Positions 37,235 through 51,000 of a stretch of 64,000 nt of DNA are shown one piece after another. The notes under the pieces were generated by a model. The model did no database searches and was not told the DNA's origin. It saw only the letters and a list, made by a program, of their open reading frames with translations. Position 1 is the first letter of the stretch, and each line of letters opens with the position of its first letter. The position numbers and the translations under genes were made by a program. The DNA lies in the NCBI RefSeq assembly GCF_029227915.1, contig NC_079884.1, positions 31,684,001 to 31,748,000 on the forward strand, in the 5' to 3' direction. This stretch comes from Hydractinia symbiolongicarpus. Lineage: Eukaryota > Cnidaria > Hydrozoa > Anthoathecata > Hydractiniidae.

Positions 37235-38952
37235 CCTGCGATTTCCCGTAAATCCCGGACTCGGCCCGTATAGTCAAAAGTATACAAAGAAAGTACCCAG
37301 GGAGTAAACTCATTTTCCGAACGATTTTTTAAATTATTTTTTCACCACTAAAACGCATGAGACTTGTAGTTTTCAAAAATGTTTTCATTTTTGATGAGAC
37401 GCTAAATGAAAGAGGTTTAATCGCCGGCAAACGAAAACAAGCAATTTCCCCTAATTCCCGGGCTTGGCCCGTGTAGTCGAATGTATACAAAAAAAGTACC
37501 CAGGGAGTAAACTCATTTCCCGAACGATTTTTTAATTTTTTTTTTCACCACTAAAGCCCATGAGACTTGTAGTTTTTAAAAATGTTTTCATTTTTGATGA
37601 GCGCTGAATAAAAGAAGTTTAATCGCCGGCAAACGAAAACCCGCGATTTCCCCTAAATCCTGGGCTTGGCCCGTGTAGTCGAATGTATACAAAAAAGTAG
37701 CCAGGGAGTAAACTCATTTCCCGAACGATTTTTTATATTATTTTTTCACCACTAAAACGCATGAGACTTGTAGTTTTCAAAACTTTTTCATTTTTGATGG
37801 GACTCTGAATAAAAGAAGTTTAATCGCCGGCAAACGAAAACCCGCGATTTCCCGTAAATCCCGGACTCGGCCCGTATAGTCAAAAGTATACAAAGAAAGT
37901 ACCCAGGGAGTAAACTCATTTCGCGAACGATTTTTTAATTTATTTTTTCACCACTAAAACGCATGAGACTTGTAGTTTTCAAAAATGTTTTCATTTTTGA
38001 TGAGACGCTAAATAAAAGAAGTTTAATCGCCGGCAAACGAAAACCCGCCATTTCCTGTAAACCCCGGGCTTGGCCCGTATAGTCAAAAGTATAAAAGGAA
38101 AGTACCCGGGGTGTAAACTCATTTCCCGAACGATTTTTTAAATTATTATTTCACCACTACAGCCCATGAGACTTGTAGTTTTCAAAAATGTTTTCATTTT
38201 TGATGAGACGCCTAATGAAAAAGGTTTAATCGCCGGCAAACGAAAACCAGCGATTTCCCCTAAATCCCGGCTTGGCCCGTGTAGTCGAATGTATACAAAG
38301 AAAGTACCCAGGGAGTAAACTCATTTCCCGAACGACTTTTTAAATTTTTTTTTTCACTACTAAAGCCCATGAGACTTGTAGTTTTTAAAAATGTCTTCAT
38401 TTTTGATGAGCGCTGAATAAAAGACGTTTACTCGCCGGCAAACGAAAACCCGCGATTTCCCGTACATCCCGGACTCGGCCCGTATAGTCAAAAGTATACA
38501 AAGAAAGTACCCAGGGATTAAACTCATTTTCCGAACGATTTTTTAAATTATTTTTTCACCACTAAAACGCATGAGACTTGTAGTTTTCAAAAATGTTTTC
38601 ATTTTTGATGAGACGCTAAATGAAAGAGGTTTAATCGCCGGCAAACGAAAACCAGCGATTTCCCCTAAATCCGGGGCTTGGCCCGTGTAGTCGAATGTAT
38701 ACAAAAAAAGTACCCAGGGAGTAAACTCATTTCCCGAACGATTTTTTAATTTTTTTTTTCAACACTAAAGCCCATGAGACTTGTAGTTTTTAAAAATGTT
38801 TTCATTTTTGATGAGCGCTGAATAAAAGAAGTTTAATCGCCGGCAAACGAAAACCCGCGATTTCCCCTAAATCCCGGGAGTAAACCAGGGAGTAAACTCA
38901 TTTCCCGAACGATTTTTTAATTTTTTTTTTCACCACTAAAGCCCATGAGACT
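37235..38952 (+). repeat. Block N copy 2
   Basis: Second copy of 24115-25833, 13.1 kb away. Small differences are TCCTGGGC near 37658, GTAGCC near 37697, CACTACTAAAG near 38356, GACGTTTACTC at 38423 and GTACATCCC near 38462. It includes the 171 bp unit. Confidence 0.9.
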
Positions 38953-39009
38953 TGTAGTTTTTAAAAATGTTTTCATTTTTGATGAGCGCTGAATAAAAGA
39001 AGTTTAATC
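38839..39009 (+). repeat. Deleted 171 bp monomer, example 2
   Basis: Same junction (CCCGGGAGTAAACCAGGGAG) as at 25754, here at 38873; spacing 171 bp. It lies in the same surroundings (AATCCGGGGCTTGG unit before it), so it was copied within a larger block. Confidence 0.93.
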
Positions 39010-40340
39010 GCCGGCAAACGAAAACCCGTGATTTCCTGTAAATCCCGGACTCGGCCCGTATAGTCAAAAGTATACAAAGAAAGTACCCAGGGAGTAAACT
39101 CATTTTCCGAACGATTTTTTAAATTATTTTTTCACCACTAAAACGCATGAGACTTGTAGTTTTCAAAAATGTTTTCATTTTTGATGAGACGCTAAATGAA
39201 AGAGGTTTAATCGCCGGCAAACGAAAACCAGCGATTTCCCCTAATTCCCGGGCTTGGCCCGTGTAGTCGAATGTATACAAAAAAAGCACCCAGGGAGTAA
39301 ACTCATTTCCCGAACGATTTTTTAATTTTTTTTTTCACCACTAAAGCCCATGAGACTTGCAGTTTTTAAAAATGTTTTCATTTTTGATGAGCGCTGAATA
39401 AAAGAGGTTTAATCGCCGGCAAACGAAAACCAGCGATTTCCCCTAATTCCCGGGCTTGGCCCGTGTAGTCGAATGTATACAAAAAAAGTACCCAGGGAGT
39501 AAACTCATTTCCCGAACGATTTTTTAATTTTTTTTTCACCACTAAAGCCCATGAAACTTGTAGTTTTTAAAAATGTTTTCATTTTTGATGAGCGCTGAAT
39601 AAAAGAAGTTTAATCGCCGGCAAACGAAAACCCGCGATTTCCCCTAAATCCCGGGCTTGGCCCGTGTAGTTGAATGTATACAAAAAAAGTACCCAGGGAG
39701 TAAACTCATTTCCCGAACGATTTTTTATATTATTTTTTCACCACTAAAACGCATGAGACTTGTAGTTTTCAAAAATTTTTCATTTTTGATGGGACTCTGA
39801 ATAAAAGAAGTTTAATCGCCGGCAAACGAAAACCCGCCATTTCCTGTAAACCCCGGGCTTGGCCCGTATAGTCAAAAGTATACAAGGAAAGTACCCGGGG
39901 TGTAAACTCATTTCCCGAACGATTTTTTAAATTATTATTTCACCACTACAGCCCATGAGACTTGTAGTTTTCAAAAATGTTTTCATTTTTGATGAGACGC
40001 CTAATGAAAAAGGTTTAATCGCCGGCAAACGAAAACCAGCGATTTCCCCTAAATCCCGGCTTGGTCCGTGTAGTCGAATGTATACAAAGAAAGTACCCAG
40101 GGAGTAAACTCATTTCCCGAACGACTTTTTAAATTTTTTTTTTCACCACTAAAGCCCATGAGACTTGTAGTTTTTAAAAATGTCTTCATTTTTGATGAGC
40201 GCTGAATAAAAGAAGTTTACTCGCCGGCAAACGAAAACCCGCGATTTCCCGTAAATCCCGGACTCGGCCCGTATAGTCAAAAGTATACAAAGAAAGTACC
40301 CAGGGATTAAACTCATTTTCCGAACGATTTTTTAAATTAT
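38953..40340 (+). repeat. AGCACCC / CTTGCAG / ATGAAAC series with M1-M3
   Basis: An ordered cassette: AAAAGCACCC (about 39283), CTTGCAG (39356), CCCATGAAACTTG (about 39548), GTGTAGTTGAATG, M1 (39770), M2 (about 39945), M3. The same cassette occurs near 26775-27450 and 59255-59920, and in part near 42287-42700. No gene. Confidence 0.87.
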
Positions 40341-41841
40341 TTTTTCACCACTAAAGCCCATGAGACTTGTAGTTTTTAAAAATGTTTTCATTTTTGATGA
40401 GCGCTGAATAAAAGAAGTTTAATCGCCGGCAAACGAAAACCCGCGATTTCCCCTAATTCCCGGGCTTGGCCCGTGTAGTCGAATGTATACAAAAAAAGTA
40501 CCCAGGGAGTAAACTCATTTCCCGAACGATTTTTTAATTTTTTTTTTCACCACTAAAGCCCATGAGACTTGTAGTTTTTAAAAATGTTTTCATTTTTGAT
40601 GAGCGCTGAATAAAAGAAGTTTAATCGCCGGCAAACGAAAACCAGCGATTTCCCCTAAATCCCGGCTTGGCCCGTGTAGTCGAATGTATACAAAGAAAGT
40701 ACCCAGGGAGTAAACTCATTTCCCGAACGACTTTTTAAATTTTTTTTTTCACCACTAAAGCCCATGAGACTTGTAGTTTTTAAAAATGTCTTCATTTTTG
40801 ATGAGCGCTGAATAAAAGAAGTTTACTCGCCGGCAAACGAAAACCCGCGATTTCCCGTAAATCCCGGACTCGGCCCGTATAGTCAAAAGTATACAAAGAA
40901 AGTACCCAGGGATTAAACTCATTTTCTGAACGATTTTTTAAATTATTTTTTCACCACTAAGACGCATGAGACTTGTAGTTTTCAAAAATGTTTTCATTTT
41001 TGATGAGACGCTAAATGAAAGAGGTTTAATCGCCGGCAAACGAAAACCAGCGATTTCCCCTAAATCCCGGGCTTGGCCCGTGTAGTCGAATGTATACAAA
41101 AAAAGTACCAAGGGAGTAAACTCATTTCCCGAACGATTTTTTAATTTTTTTTTTCAACACTAAAGCCCATGAGACTTGTAGTTTTTAAAAATGTTTTCAT
41201 TTTTGATGAGCGCTGAATAAAAGAAGTTTAATCGCCGGCAAACGAAAACCCGCGATTTCCCCTGATTCCCGGGCTTGGCCCGTGTAGTCGAATGTATACA
41301 AAGAAAGTACCCAGGGAGTAAACTCATTTCCCGAACGACTTTTTAAATTTTTTTTTTCACCACTAAAGCCCATGAGACTTGTAGTTTTTAAAAATGTCTT
41401 CATTTTTGATGAGCGCTGAATAAAAGACGTTTACTCGCCGGCAAACGAAAACCCGCGATTTCCCGTAAATCCCGGACTCGGCCCGTATAGTCAAAAGTAT
41501 ACAAAGAAAGTACCCAGGGATTAAACTCATTTTCCGAACGATTTTTTAAATTATTTTTTCACCACTAAAACGCATGAGACTTGTAGTTTTCAAAAATGTT
41601 TTCATTTTTGATGAGACGCTAAATGAAAGAGGTTTAATCGCCGGCAAACGAAAACCAGCGATTTCCCCTAAATCCGGGGCTTGGCCCGTGTAGTCGAATG
41701 TATACAAAAAAAGTACCCAGGGAGTAAACTCATTTCCCGAACGATTTTTTAATTTTTTTTTTCAACACTAAAGCCCATGAGACTTGTAGTTTTTAAAAAT
41801 GTTCTCATTTTTGATGAGCGCTGAATAAAAGAAGTTTAATC

Positions 41842-42012
41842 GCCGGCAAACGAAAACCCGCGATTTCCCCTAAATCCCGGGAGTAAACCAGGGAGTAAAC
41901 TCATTTCCCGAACGATTTTTTAATTTTTTTTTTCACCACTAAAGCCCATGAGACTTGTAGTTTTTAAAAATGTTTTCATTTTTGATGAGCGCTGAATAAA
42001 AGAAGTTTAATC
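41842..42012 (+). repeat. Deleted 171 bp monomer, example 3
   Basis: Junction at 41876, spacing 171 bp, same breakpoint as the other three. The preceding hairpin loop reads GTTCTC, shared with example 4 only. Confidence 0.93.
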
Positions 42013-45000
42013 GCCGGCAAACGAAAACCCGCGATTTCCCGTAAATCCCGGACTCGGCCCGTATAGTCAAAAGTATACAAAGAAAGTACCCAGGGAGTAA
42101 ACTCATTTTCCGAACGATTTTTTAAATTATTTTTTCACCACTAAAACGCATGAGACTTGTAGTTTTCAAAAATGATTTCATTTTTGATGAGACGCTAAAT
42201 GAAAGAGGTTTAATCGCCGGCAAACGAAAACCAGCGATTTCCCCTAATTCCCGGGCTTGGCCCGTGTAGTCGAATGTATACAAAAAAAGCACCCAGGGAG
42301 TAAACTCATTTCCCGAACGATTTTTTAATTTTTTTTTTCACCACTAAAGCCCATGAAACTTGCAGTTTTTAAAAATGTTTTCATTTTTGATGAGCGCTGA
42401 ATAAAAGAGGTTTAATCGCCGGCAAACGAAAACCAGCGATTTCCCCTAATTCCCGGGCTTGGCCCGTGTAGTCGAATGTATACAAAAAAAGTACCCAGGG
42501 AGTAAACTCATTTCCCGAACGATTTTTTAATTTTTTTTTCACCACTAAAGCCCATGAAACTTGTAGTTTTTAAAAATGTTTTCATTTTTGATGAGCGCTG
42601 AATAAAAGAAGTTTAATCGCCGGCAAACGAAAACCCGCGATTTCCCCTAAATCCCGGGCTTGGCCCGTGTAGTTGAATGTATGCAAAAAAAGTACCCAGG
42701 GAGTAAACTCATTTCCCGAACGATTTTTTAAATTATTTTTTCACCACTAAGACGCATGAGACTTGTAGTTTTCAAAAATGTTTTCATTTTTGATGAGACC
42801 CTAAATGAAAGAGGTTTAATCGCCGGCAAACGAAAACCAGCGATTTCCCCTAAATCCCGGGCTTGGCCCGTGTAGTCGAATGTATACAAAAAAAGTACCA
42901 AGGGAGTAAACTCATTTCCCGAACGATTTTTTAATTTTTTTTTTCAACACTAAAGCCCATGAGACTTGTAGTTTTTAAAAATGTTTTCATTTTTGATGAG
43001 CGCTGAATAAAAGAAGTTTAATCGCCGGCAAACGAAAACCCGCGATTTCCCCTAATTCCCGGGCTTGGCCCGTGTAGTCGAATGTATACAAAAAAAGTAC
43101 CCAGGGAGTAAACTCATTTCCCGAACGATTTTTTAATTTTTTTTTTCACCACTAAAGCCCATGAGACTTGTAGTTTTTAAAAATGTTTTCATTTTTGATG
43201 AGCGCTGAATAAAAGAAGTTTAATCGCCGGCAAACGAAAACCAGCGATTTCCCCTAAATCCCGGCTTGGCCCGTGTAGTCGAATGTATACAAAGAAAGTA
43301 CCCAGGGAGTAAACTCATTTCCCGAACGACTTTTTAAATTTTTTTTTTCACCACTAAAGCCCATGAGACTTGTAGTTTTTAAAAATGTCTTCATTTTTGA
43401 TGAGCGCTGAATAAAAGAAGTTTACTCGCCGGCAAACGAAAACCCGCGATTTCCCGTAAATCCCGGACTCGGCCCGTATAGTCAAAAGTATACAAAGAAA
43501 GTACCCAGGGATTAAACTCATTTTCCGAACGATTTTTTAAATTATTTTTTCACCACTAAGACGCATGAGACTTGTAGTTTTCAAAAATGTTTTCATTTTT
43601 GATGAGACGCTAAATGAAAGAGGTTTAATCGCCGGCAAACGAAAACCAGCGATTTCCCCTAAATCCCGGGCTTGGCCCGTGTAGTCGAATGTATACAAAA
43701 AAAGTACCAAGGGAGTAAACTCATTTCCCGAACGATTTTTTTATTTTTTTTTTCAACACTAAAGCCCATGAGACTTGTAGTTTTTAAAAATGTTTTCATT
43801 TTTGATGAGCGCTGAATAAAAGAAGTTTAATCGCCGGCAAACGAAAACCCGCGATTTCCCCTGATTCCCGGGCTTGGCCCGTGTAGTCGAATGTATACAA
43901 AGAAAGTACCCAGGGAGTAAACTCATTTCCCGAACGACTTTTTAAATTTTTTTTTTCACCACTAAAGCCCATGAGACTTGTAGTTTTTAAAAATGTCTTC
44001 ATTTTTGATGAGCGCTGAATAAAAGACGTTTACTCGCCGGCAAACGAAAACCCGCGATTTCCCGTAAATCCCGGACTCGGCCCGTATAGTCAAAAGTATA
44101 CAAAGAAAGTACCCAGGGATTAAACTCATTTTCCGAACGATTTTTTAAATTATTTTTTCACCACTAAGACGCATGAGACTTGTAGTTTTCAAAAATGTTT
44201 TCATTTTTGATGAGACGCTAAATGAAAGAGGTTTAATCGCCGGCAAACGAAAACCAGCGATTTCCCCTAAATCCCGGGCTTGGCCCGTGTAGTCGAATGT
44301 ATACAAAAAAAGTACCAAGGGAGTAAACTCATTTCCCGAACGATTTTTTAATTTTTTTTTTCAACACTAAAGCCCATGAGACTTGTAGTTTTTAAAAATG
44401 TTTTCATTTTTGATGAGCGCTGAATAAAAGAAGTTTAATCGCCGGCAAACGAAAACCCGCGATTTCCCCTGATTCCCGGGCTTGGCCCGTGTAGTCGAAT
44501 GTATACAAAGAAAGTACCCAGGGAGTAAACTCATTTCCCGAACGACTTTTTAAATTTTTTTTTTCACCACTAAAGCCCATGAGACTTGTAGTTTTTAAAA
44601 ATGTCTTCATTTTTGATGAGCGCTGAATAAAAGACGTTTACTCGCCGGCAAACGAAAACCCGCGATTTCCCGTAAATCCCGGACTCGGCCCGTATAGTCA
44701 AAAGTATACAAAGAAAGTACCCAGGGATTAAACTCATTTTCCGAACGATTTTTTAAATTATTTTTTCACCACTAAAACGCATGAGACTTGTAGTTTTCAA
44801 AAATGTTTTCATTTTTGATGAGACGCTAAATGAAAGAGGTTTAATCGCCGGCAAACGAAAACCAGCGATTTCCCCTAAATCCGGGGCTTGGCCCGTGTAG
44901 TCGAATGTATACAAAAAAAGTACCCAGGGAGTAAACTCATTTCCCGAACGATTTTTTAATTTTTTTTTTCAACACTAAAGCCCATGAGACTTGTAGTTTT

Positions 45001-45048
45001 TAAAAATGTTCTCATTTTTGATGAGCGCTGAATAAAAGAAGTTTAATC

Positions 45049-45219
45049 GCCGGCAAACGAAAACCCGCGATTTCCCCTAAATCCCGGGAGTAAACCAGGG
45101 AGTAAACTCATTTCCCGAACGATTTTTTAATTTTTTTTTTCACCACTAAAGCCCATGAGACTTGTAGTTTTTAAAAATGTTTTCATTTTTGATGAGCGCT
45201 GAATAAAAGAAGTTTAATC
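45049..45219 (+). repeat. Deleted 171 bp monomer, example 4
   Basis: Junction at 45083, spacing 171 bp, same breakpoint; 3207 bp from example 3. The next unit but one carries a private CCGAAGGATT near 45317. Confidence 0.93.
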
Positions 45220-45466
45220 GCCGGCAAACGAAAACCCGCGATTTCCCGTAAATCCCGGACTCGGCCCGTATAGTCAAAAGTATACAAAGAAAGTACCCAG
45301 GGAGTAAACTCATTTTCCGAAGGATTTTTTAAATTATTTTTTCACCACTAAAACGCATGAGACTTGTAGTTTTCAAAAATGTTTTCATTTTTGATGAGAC
45401 GCTAAATGAAAGAGGTTTAATCGCCGGCAAACGAAAACCAGCGATTTCCCCTAATTCCCGGGCTTG

Positions 45467-48010
45467 GCCCGTGTAGTCGAATGTATACAAAAAAAGTACC
45501 AAGGGAGTAAACTCATTTCCCGAACGATTTTTTAATTTTTTTTTTCAACACTAAAGCCCATGAGACTTGTAGTTTTTAAAAATGTTTTCATTTTTGATGA
45601 GCGCTGAATAAAAGAAGTTTAATCGCCGGCAAACGAAAACCCGCGATTTCCCCTGATTCCCGGGCTTGGCCCGTGTAGTCGAATGTATACAAAAAAAGTA
45701 CCCAGGGAGTAAACTCATTTCCCGAACGATTTTTTAATTTTTTTTTTCACCACTAAAGCCCATGAGACTTGTAGTTTTTAAAAATGTTTTCATTTTTGAT
45801 GAGCGCTGAATAAAAGAAGTTTAATCGCCGGCAAACGAAAACCCGCGATTTCCCCTAAATCCCGGGCTTGGCCCGTGTAGTTGAATGTATACAAAAAAAG
45901 TACCCAGGGAGTAAACTCATTTCCCGAACGATTTTTTATATTATTTTTTCACCACTAAAACGCATGAGACTTGTAGTTTTCAAAAATTTTTCATTTTTGA
46001 TGGGACTCTGAATAAAAGAAGTTTAATCGCCGGCAAACGAAAACCCGCCATTTCCTGTAAACCCCGGGATTGGCCCGTATAGTCAAAAGTATACAAGGAA
46101 AGTACCCGGAGTGTAAACTCATTTCCCGAACGATTTTTTAAATTATTATTTCACCACTACAGCCCATGAGACTTGTAGTTTTCAAAAATGTTTTCATTTT
46201 TGATGAGACGCCTAATGAAAAAGGTTTAATCGCCGGCAAACGAAAACCAGCGATTTCCCCTAAATCCCGGCTTGGCCCTTGTAGTCGAATGTATACAAAG
46301 AAAGTACCCAGGGAGTAAACTCATTTCCCGAACGACTTTTTAAATTTTTTTTTTCACCACTAAAGCCCATGAGACTTGTAGTTTTTAAAAATGTCTTCAT
46401 TTTTGATGAGCGCTGAATAAAAGAAGTTTACTCGCCGGCAAACGAAAACCGCGATTTCCCGTAAATCCCGGACTCGGCCCGTATAGTCAAAAGTATACAA
46501 AGAAAGTACCCAGGGATTAAACTCATTTTCCGAACGATTTTTTAAATTATTTTTTCACCACTAAGACGCATGAGACTTGTAGTTTTCAAAAATGTTTTCA
46601 TTTTTGATGAGACGCTAAATGAAAGAGGTTTAATCGCCGGCAAACAAAAACCAGCGATTTCCCCTAAATCCCGGGCTTGGCCCGTGTAGTCGAATGTATA
46701 GAAAAAAAGTACCAAGGGAGTAAACTCATTTCCCGAACGATTTTTTAATTTTTTTTTTCAACACTAAAGCCCATGAGACTTGTAGTTTTTAAAAATGTTT
46801 TCATTTTTGATGAGCGCTGAATAAAAGAAGTTTAATCGCCGTCAAACGAAAACCCGCGATTTCCCCTAAATCCCGGGCTTGGCTTGTGTAGTCGAATGTA
46901 TACAAAAAAAGTACCCAGGGAGTAAACTCATTTCCCGAACGATTTTTTAAATTATTATTTTACCACTAAAGCCCATGAGATTTGTAGTTTTCAAAAATGT
47001 TTTCATTTTTGATGAGACGCTAAATGAAAGAGGTTTAATCGCCGGCAAACGAAAACCAGGGATTTCCCCTAATTCCCGGGCTTGGCCCGTGTAGTCGAAT
47101 GTATACAAAAAAAGTACCCAGGGAGTAAACTCATTTCCCGAACGATTTTTTAATTTTTTTTTTCACCACTAAAGCCCATGAGACTTGTAGTTTTTAAAAA
47201 TGTTTTCATTTTTGATGAGCGCTGAATAAAAGAGGTTTAATCGCCGGCAAACGAAAACCAGCGATTTCCCCTAATTCCCGGGCTTGGCCCGTGTAGTCGA
47301 ATGTATACAAAAAAAGTACCCAGGGAGTAAACTCATTTCCCGAACGATTTTTTAATTTTTTTTTTCACCACTAAAGCCCATGAGACTTGTAGTTTTCAAA
47401 AATGTTTTCATTTTTGATGAGCGCTGAATAAAAGAAGTTTAATCGCCGGCAAACGAAAACCCGCGATTTCCCCTAAATCCCGGGCTTGGTCCGTGTAGTT
47501 GAATGTATACAAAAAAAGTACCCAGGGAGTAAACTCATTTCCCGAACGATTTTTTATATTATTTTTTCACCACTAAAACGCATGAGACTTGTAGTTTTCA
47601 AAAATTTTTCATTTTTGATGGGACTCTGAATAAAAGAAGTTTAATCGCCGGCAAACGAAAACCCGCCATTTCCTGTAAACCCCGGGCTTGGCCCGTATAG
47701 TCAAAAGTATACAAGGAAAGTACCCGGGGTGTAAACTCATTTCCCGAACGATTTTTTAAATTATTATTTCACCACTACAGCCCATGAGACTTGTAGTTTT
47801 CAAAAATGTTTTCATTTTTGATGAGACGCCTAATGAAAAAGGTTTAATCGCCGGCAAACGAAAACCAGCGATTTCCCCTAAATCCCGGCTTGGCCCGTGT
47901 AGTCGAATGTATACAAAGAAAGTACCCAGGGAGTAAACTCATTTCCCGAACGACTTTTTAATTTTTTTTTTTCACCACTAAAGCCCATGAGACTTGTAGT
48001 TTCTAAAAAT
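45467..48010 (+). repeat. Block Q copy 3
   Basis: Matches 33420-35965 at an offset of about 12047 bp: CCCCTGATTCCC (45650), M1 (45981), CCGGAGTG (46107), GGCCCTTGTAG (46275), CGCCGTCAAACG (46837), M1 (47599). Private changes are CCCGGGATTGG near 46065, AAACCGCG near 46447, TATAGAAAAAAAG near 46700 and CCAGGGATTTCC near 47056. It ends at about 48010, where this copy continues as M3 instead of M6. Confidence 0.88.
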
Positions 48011-51000
48011 GTCTTCATTTTTGATGAGCGCTGAATAAAAGAAGTTTACTCGCCGGCAAACGAAAACCCGCGATTTCCCGTAAATCCCGGACTCGGCCCG
48101 TATAGTCAAAAGTATACAAAGAAAGTACCCAGGGATTAAACTCATTTTCCGAACGATTTTTTAAATTATTTTTTCACCACTAAGACGCATGAGACTTGTA
48201 GTTTTCAAAAATGTTTTCATTTTTGATGAGACCCTAAATGAAAGAGTTTTAATCGCCGGCAAACGAAAACCAGCGATTTCCCCTAAATCCCGGGCTTGGC
48301 CCGTGTAGTCGAATGTATACAAAAAAAGTACCAAGGGAGTAAACTCATTTCCCGAACGATTTTTTAATTTTTTTTTTCAACACTAAAGCCCATGAGACTT
48401 GTAGTTTTTAAAAATGTTTTCATTTTTGATGAGCGCTGAATAAAAGAAGTTTAATCGCCGTCAAACGAAAACCCGCGATTTCCCCTAAATCCCGGGCTTG
48501 GCTTGTGTAGTCGAATGTATACAAAAAAAGTACCCAGGGAGTAAACTCATTTCCCGAACGATTTTTTAAATTATTATTTTACCACTACAGCCCATGAGAT
48601 TTGTAGTTTTCAAAAATGTTTTCATTTTTGATGAGACGCTAAATGAAAGAGGTTTAATCGCCGGCAAACGAAAACCAGCGATTTCCCCTAATTCCCGGGC
48701 TTGGCCCGTGTAGTCGAATGTATACAAAAAAAGTACCCAGGGAGTAAACTCATTTCCCGAACGATTTTTTAATTTTTTTTTTCACCACTAAAGCCCATGA
48801 GACTTGTAGTTTTTAAAAATGTTTTCATTTTTGATGAGCGCTGAATAAAAGAGGTTTAATCGCCGGCAAACGAAAACCAGCGATTTCCCCTAATTCCCGG
48901 GCTTGGCCCGTGTAGTCGAATGTATACAAAAAAAGTACCCAGGGAGTAAACTCATTTCCCGAACGATTTTTTAATTTTTTTTTTCACCACTAAAGCCCAT
49001 GAGACTTGTAGTTTTCAAAAATGTTTTCATTTTTGATGAGCGCTGAATAAAAGAAGTTTAATCGCCGGCAAACGAAAACCCGCGATTTCCCCTAAATCCC
49101 GGGCTTGGTCCGTGTAGTTGAATGTATACAAAAAAAGTACCCAGGGAGTAAACTCATTTCCCGAACGATTTTTTATATTATTTTTTCACCACTAAAACGC
49201 ATGAGACTTGTAGTTTTCAAAAATTTTTCATTTTTGATGGGACTCTGAATAAAAGAAGTTTAATCGCCGGCAAACGAAAACCCGCCATTTCCTGTAAACC
49301 CCGGGCTTGGCCCGTATAGTCAAAAGTATACAAGGAAAGTACCCGGGGTGTAAACTCATTTCCCGAACGATTTTTTAAATTATTATTTCACCACTACAGC
49401 CCATGAGACTTGTAGTTTTCAAAAATGTTTTCATTTTTGATGAGACGCCTAATGAAAAAGGTTTAATCGCCGGCAAACGAAAACCAGCGATTTCCCCTAA
49501 ATCCCGGCTTGGCCTGTGTAGTCGAATGTATACAAAGAAAGTACCCAGGGAGTAAACTCATTTCCCGAACGACTTTTTAAATTTTTTTTTTCACCACTAA
49601 AGCCCATGAGACTTGTAGTTTTTAAAAATGTCTTCATTTTTGATGAGCGCTGAATAAAAGAAGTTTACTCGCCGGCAAACGAAAACCCGCGATTTCCCGT
49701 AAATCCCGGACTCGGCCCGTATAGTCAAAAGTATACAAAGAAAGTACCCAGGGATTAAACTCATTTTCCGAACGATTTTTTAAATTATTTTTTCACCACT
49801 AAGACGCATGAGACTTGTAGTTTTCAAAAATGTTTTCATTTTTGATGAGACCCTAAATGAAAGAGTTTTAATCGCCGGCAAACGAAAACCAGCGATTTCC
49901 CCTAAATCCCGGGCTTGGCCCGTGTAGTCGAATGTATACAAAAAAAGTACCAAGGGAGTAAACTCATTTCCCGAACGATTTTTTAATATTTTTTTTCAAC
50001 ACTAAAGCCCATGAGACTTGTAGTTTTTAAAAATGTTTTCATTTTTGATGAGCGCTGAATAAAAGAAGTTTAATCGCCGGCAAACGAAAACCCGCGATTT
50101 CCCCTAATTCCCGGGCTTGGCCCGTGTAGTCGAATGTATACAAAAAAAGTACCCAGGGAGTAAACTCATTTCCCGAACGATTTTTTAATTTTTTTTTTCA
50201 CCACTAAAGCCCATGAGACTTGTAGTTTTTAAAAATGTTTTCATTTTTGATGAGCGCTGAATAAAAGAAGTTTAATCGCCGGCAAACGAAAACCAGCGAT
50301 TTCCCCTAAATCCCGGCTTGGCCCGTGTAGTCGAATGTATACAAAGAAAGTACCCAGGGAGTAAACTCATTTCCCGAACGACTTTTTAAATTTTTTTTTT
50401 CACCACTAAAGCCCATGAGACTTGTAGTTTTTAAAAATGTCTTCATTTTTGATGAGCGCTGAATAAAAGAAGTTTACTCGCCGGCAAACGAAAACCCGCG
50501 ATTTCCCGTAAATCCCGGACTCGGCCCGTATAGTCAAAAGTATACAAAGAAAGTACCCAGGGATTAAACTCATTTTCCGAACGATTTTTTAAATTATTTT
50601 TTCACCACTAAGACGCATGAGACTTGTAGTTTTCAAAAATGTTTTCATTTTTGATGAGACGCTAAATGAAAGAGGTTTAATCGCCGGCAAACGAAAACCA
50701 GCGATTTCCCCTAAATCCCGGGCTTGGCCCGTGTAGTCGAATGTATACAAAAAAAGTACCAAGGGAGTAAACTCATTTCCCGAACGATTTTTTAATTTTT
50801 TTTTTCAACACTAAAGCCCATGAGACTTGTAGTTTTTAAAAATGTTTTCATTTTTGATGAGCGCTGAATAAAAGAGGTTTAATCGCCGGCAAACAAAAAC
50901 CAGCGATTTCCCCTAAATCCCGGGCTTGGCCCGTGTAGTCGAATGTATACAAAAAAAGTACCAAGGGAGTAAACTCATTTCCCGAACGATTTTTTAATTT

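Larger units (their letters stand above)
40341..45466 (+). repeat. Repeated M3-M6 series with deleted units
   Basis: GACGTTTACTC units at 41426, 44025 and 44633 mark three related copies. The last two form a 608 bp (three-unit) tandem, about 43400-44615. The stretch around 41280-42360 matches 44490-45400 at 3207 bp and 38280-39350 at 3003 bp, each with a 171 bp unit. Only the 41.8 and 45.0 kb copies have GTTCTCATTTTT in the hairpin loop, so they are the closer pair. The unit at 42683 (TTGAATGTATGC) joins directly to an M4 unit. No gene. Confidence 0.87.

Noticed and set aside
41197-44610. Three identical 68-codon frames (41197, 43796, 44404) as a gene family
   Set aside because: Their identity follows from recent block duplication of M5/M3 units; they are not separate genes.
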